Below are positions 14,971-15,027 of a stretch of 15,027 nt of DNA, piece after piece. Source of the DNA: JBGSZX01 sp964640545 (GTDB lineage Bacteria; Bdellovibrionota; UBA2428); the NCBI GenBank assembly GCA_964640545.1, contig CAZXHL010000061.1, forward strand, positions 1-15,027, given 5' to 3'. The notes beneath the pieces are model-generated. The model was not told the DNA's origin and did no database searches. It was given only the letters and a program-made list of their open reading frames with translations. The first letter of the stretch is position 1. Every line of letters starts with the position of its first letter. Position numbers and translations under genes: made by a program.

Positions 14971-15027
14971 ACTTAAACTGTGCGCGGTAAAAAGTGGAAA
15001 AGCCACCTGGTCACCACATCTCAATGA

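Overview
The window looks like chromosomal DNA from a Gram-negative, Deltaproteobacteria-like organism, most plausibly a Bdellovibrio-type predator (phylum Bdellovibrionota). This is inference. It rests on a prepilin whose start has Ser where most pilins have Glu5, a compact Lgt, a type 2 isoleucyl-tRNA synthetase, and a proteostasis block of tig-clpP-clpX-lon joined to lspA-lgt. No rRNA or 16S-level evidence is present. I found no tRNA, CRISPR array, insertion sequence or phage gene.

Layout. (1) Bases 1-1201, plus strand: a type IV prepilin-like, cysteine-rich protein that enters from beyond the left edge. (2) Bases 1202-1476: a non-coding gap with several inverted repeats between the convergent pilin-like gene and lon. 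(3) Bases 1477-8777, minus strand: one co-directional block read in the order lspA, lgt, tig, clpP, clpX, lon. lspA/lgt overlap by one base, tig-clpP and clpP-clpX are separated by 11 and 16 bases, and lgt-tig by 67. The clpX-lon gap holds a perfect 14-bp inverted repeat that may separate or attenuate lon. (4) Bases 8781-13132, plus strand: an Rsm22-like, Fe-S-type ribosome-associated methyltransferase homologue followed by ileS, a type 2 (eukaryote-like) IleRS. The first gene diverges from lspA with almost no space between the two starts. (5) Bases 13137-14839, minus strand: a secreted protein with a probable C-terminal CHAP or NlpC/P60-like peptidase domain, coupled by an ATGA overlap to a small secreted helical protein. 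(6) Bases 14840-15027: an AT-rich region with a good sigma70-type promoter for that pair and further inverted repeats.

How the genes fit together. The minus block covers protein export and quality control: Lgt and LspA mature lipoproteins, trigger factor meets nascent chains at the ribosome, and ClpXP and Lon degrade proteins. The plus pair serves translation. The right-hand pair is the least ordinary part: a putative cell-wall hydrolase next to a small exported protein, an arrangement that could be enzyme plus partner or self-protection factor. The main features worth checking are that pair, the missing Phe in the ClpX IGF loop, the histone-H1-like basic tail on Lon, the enlarged loop between the LspA catalytic aspartates, and the inverted repeats.
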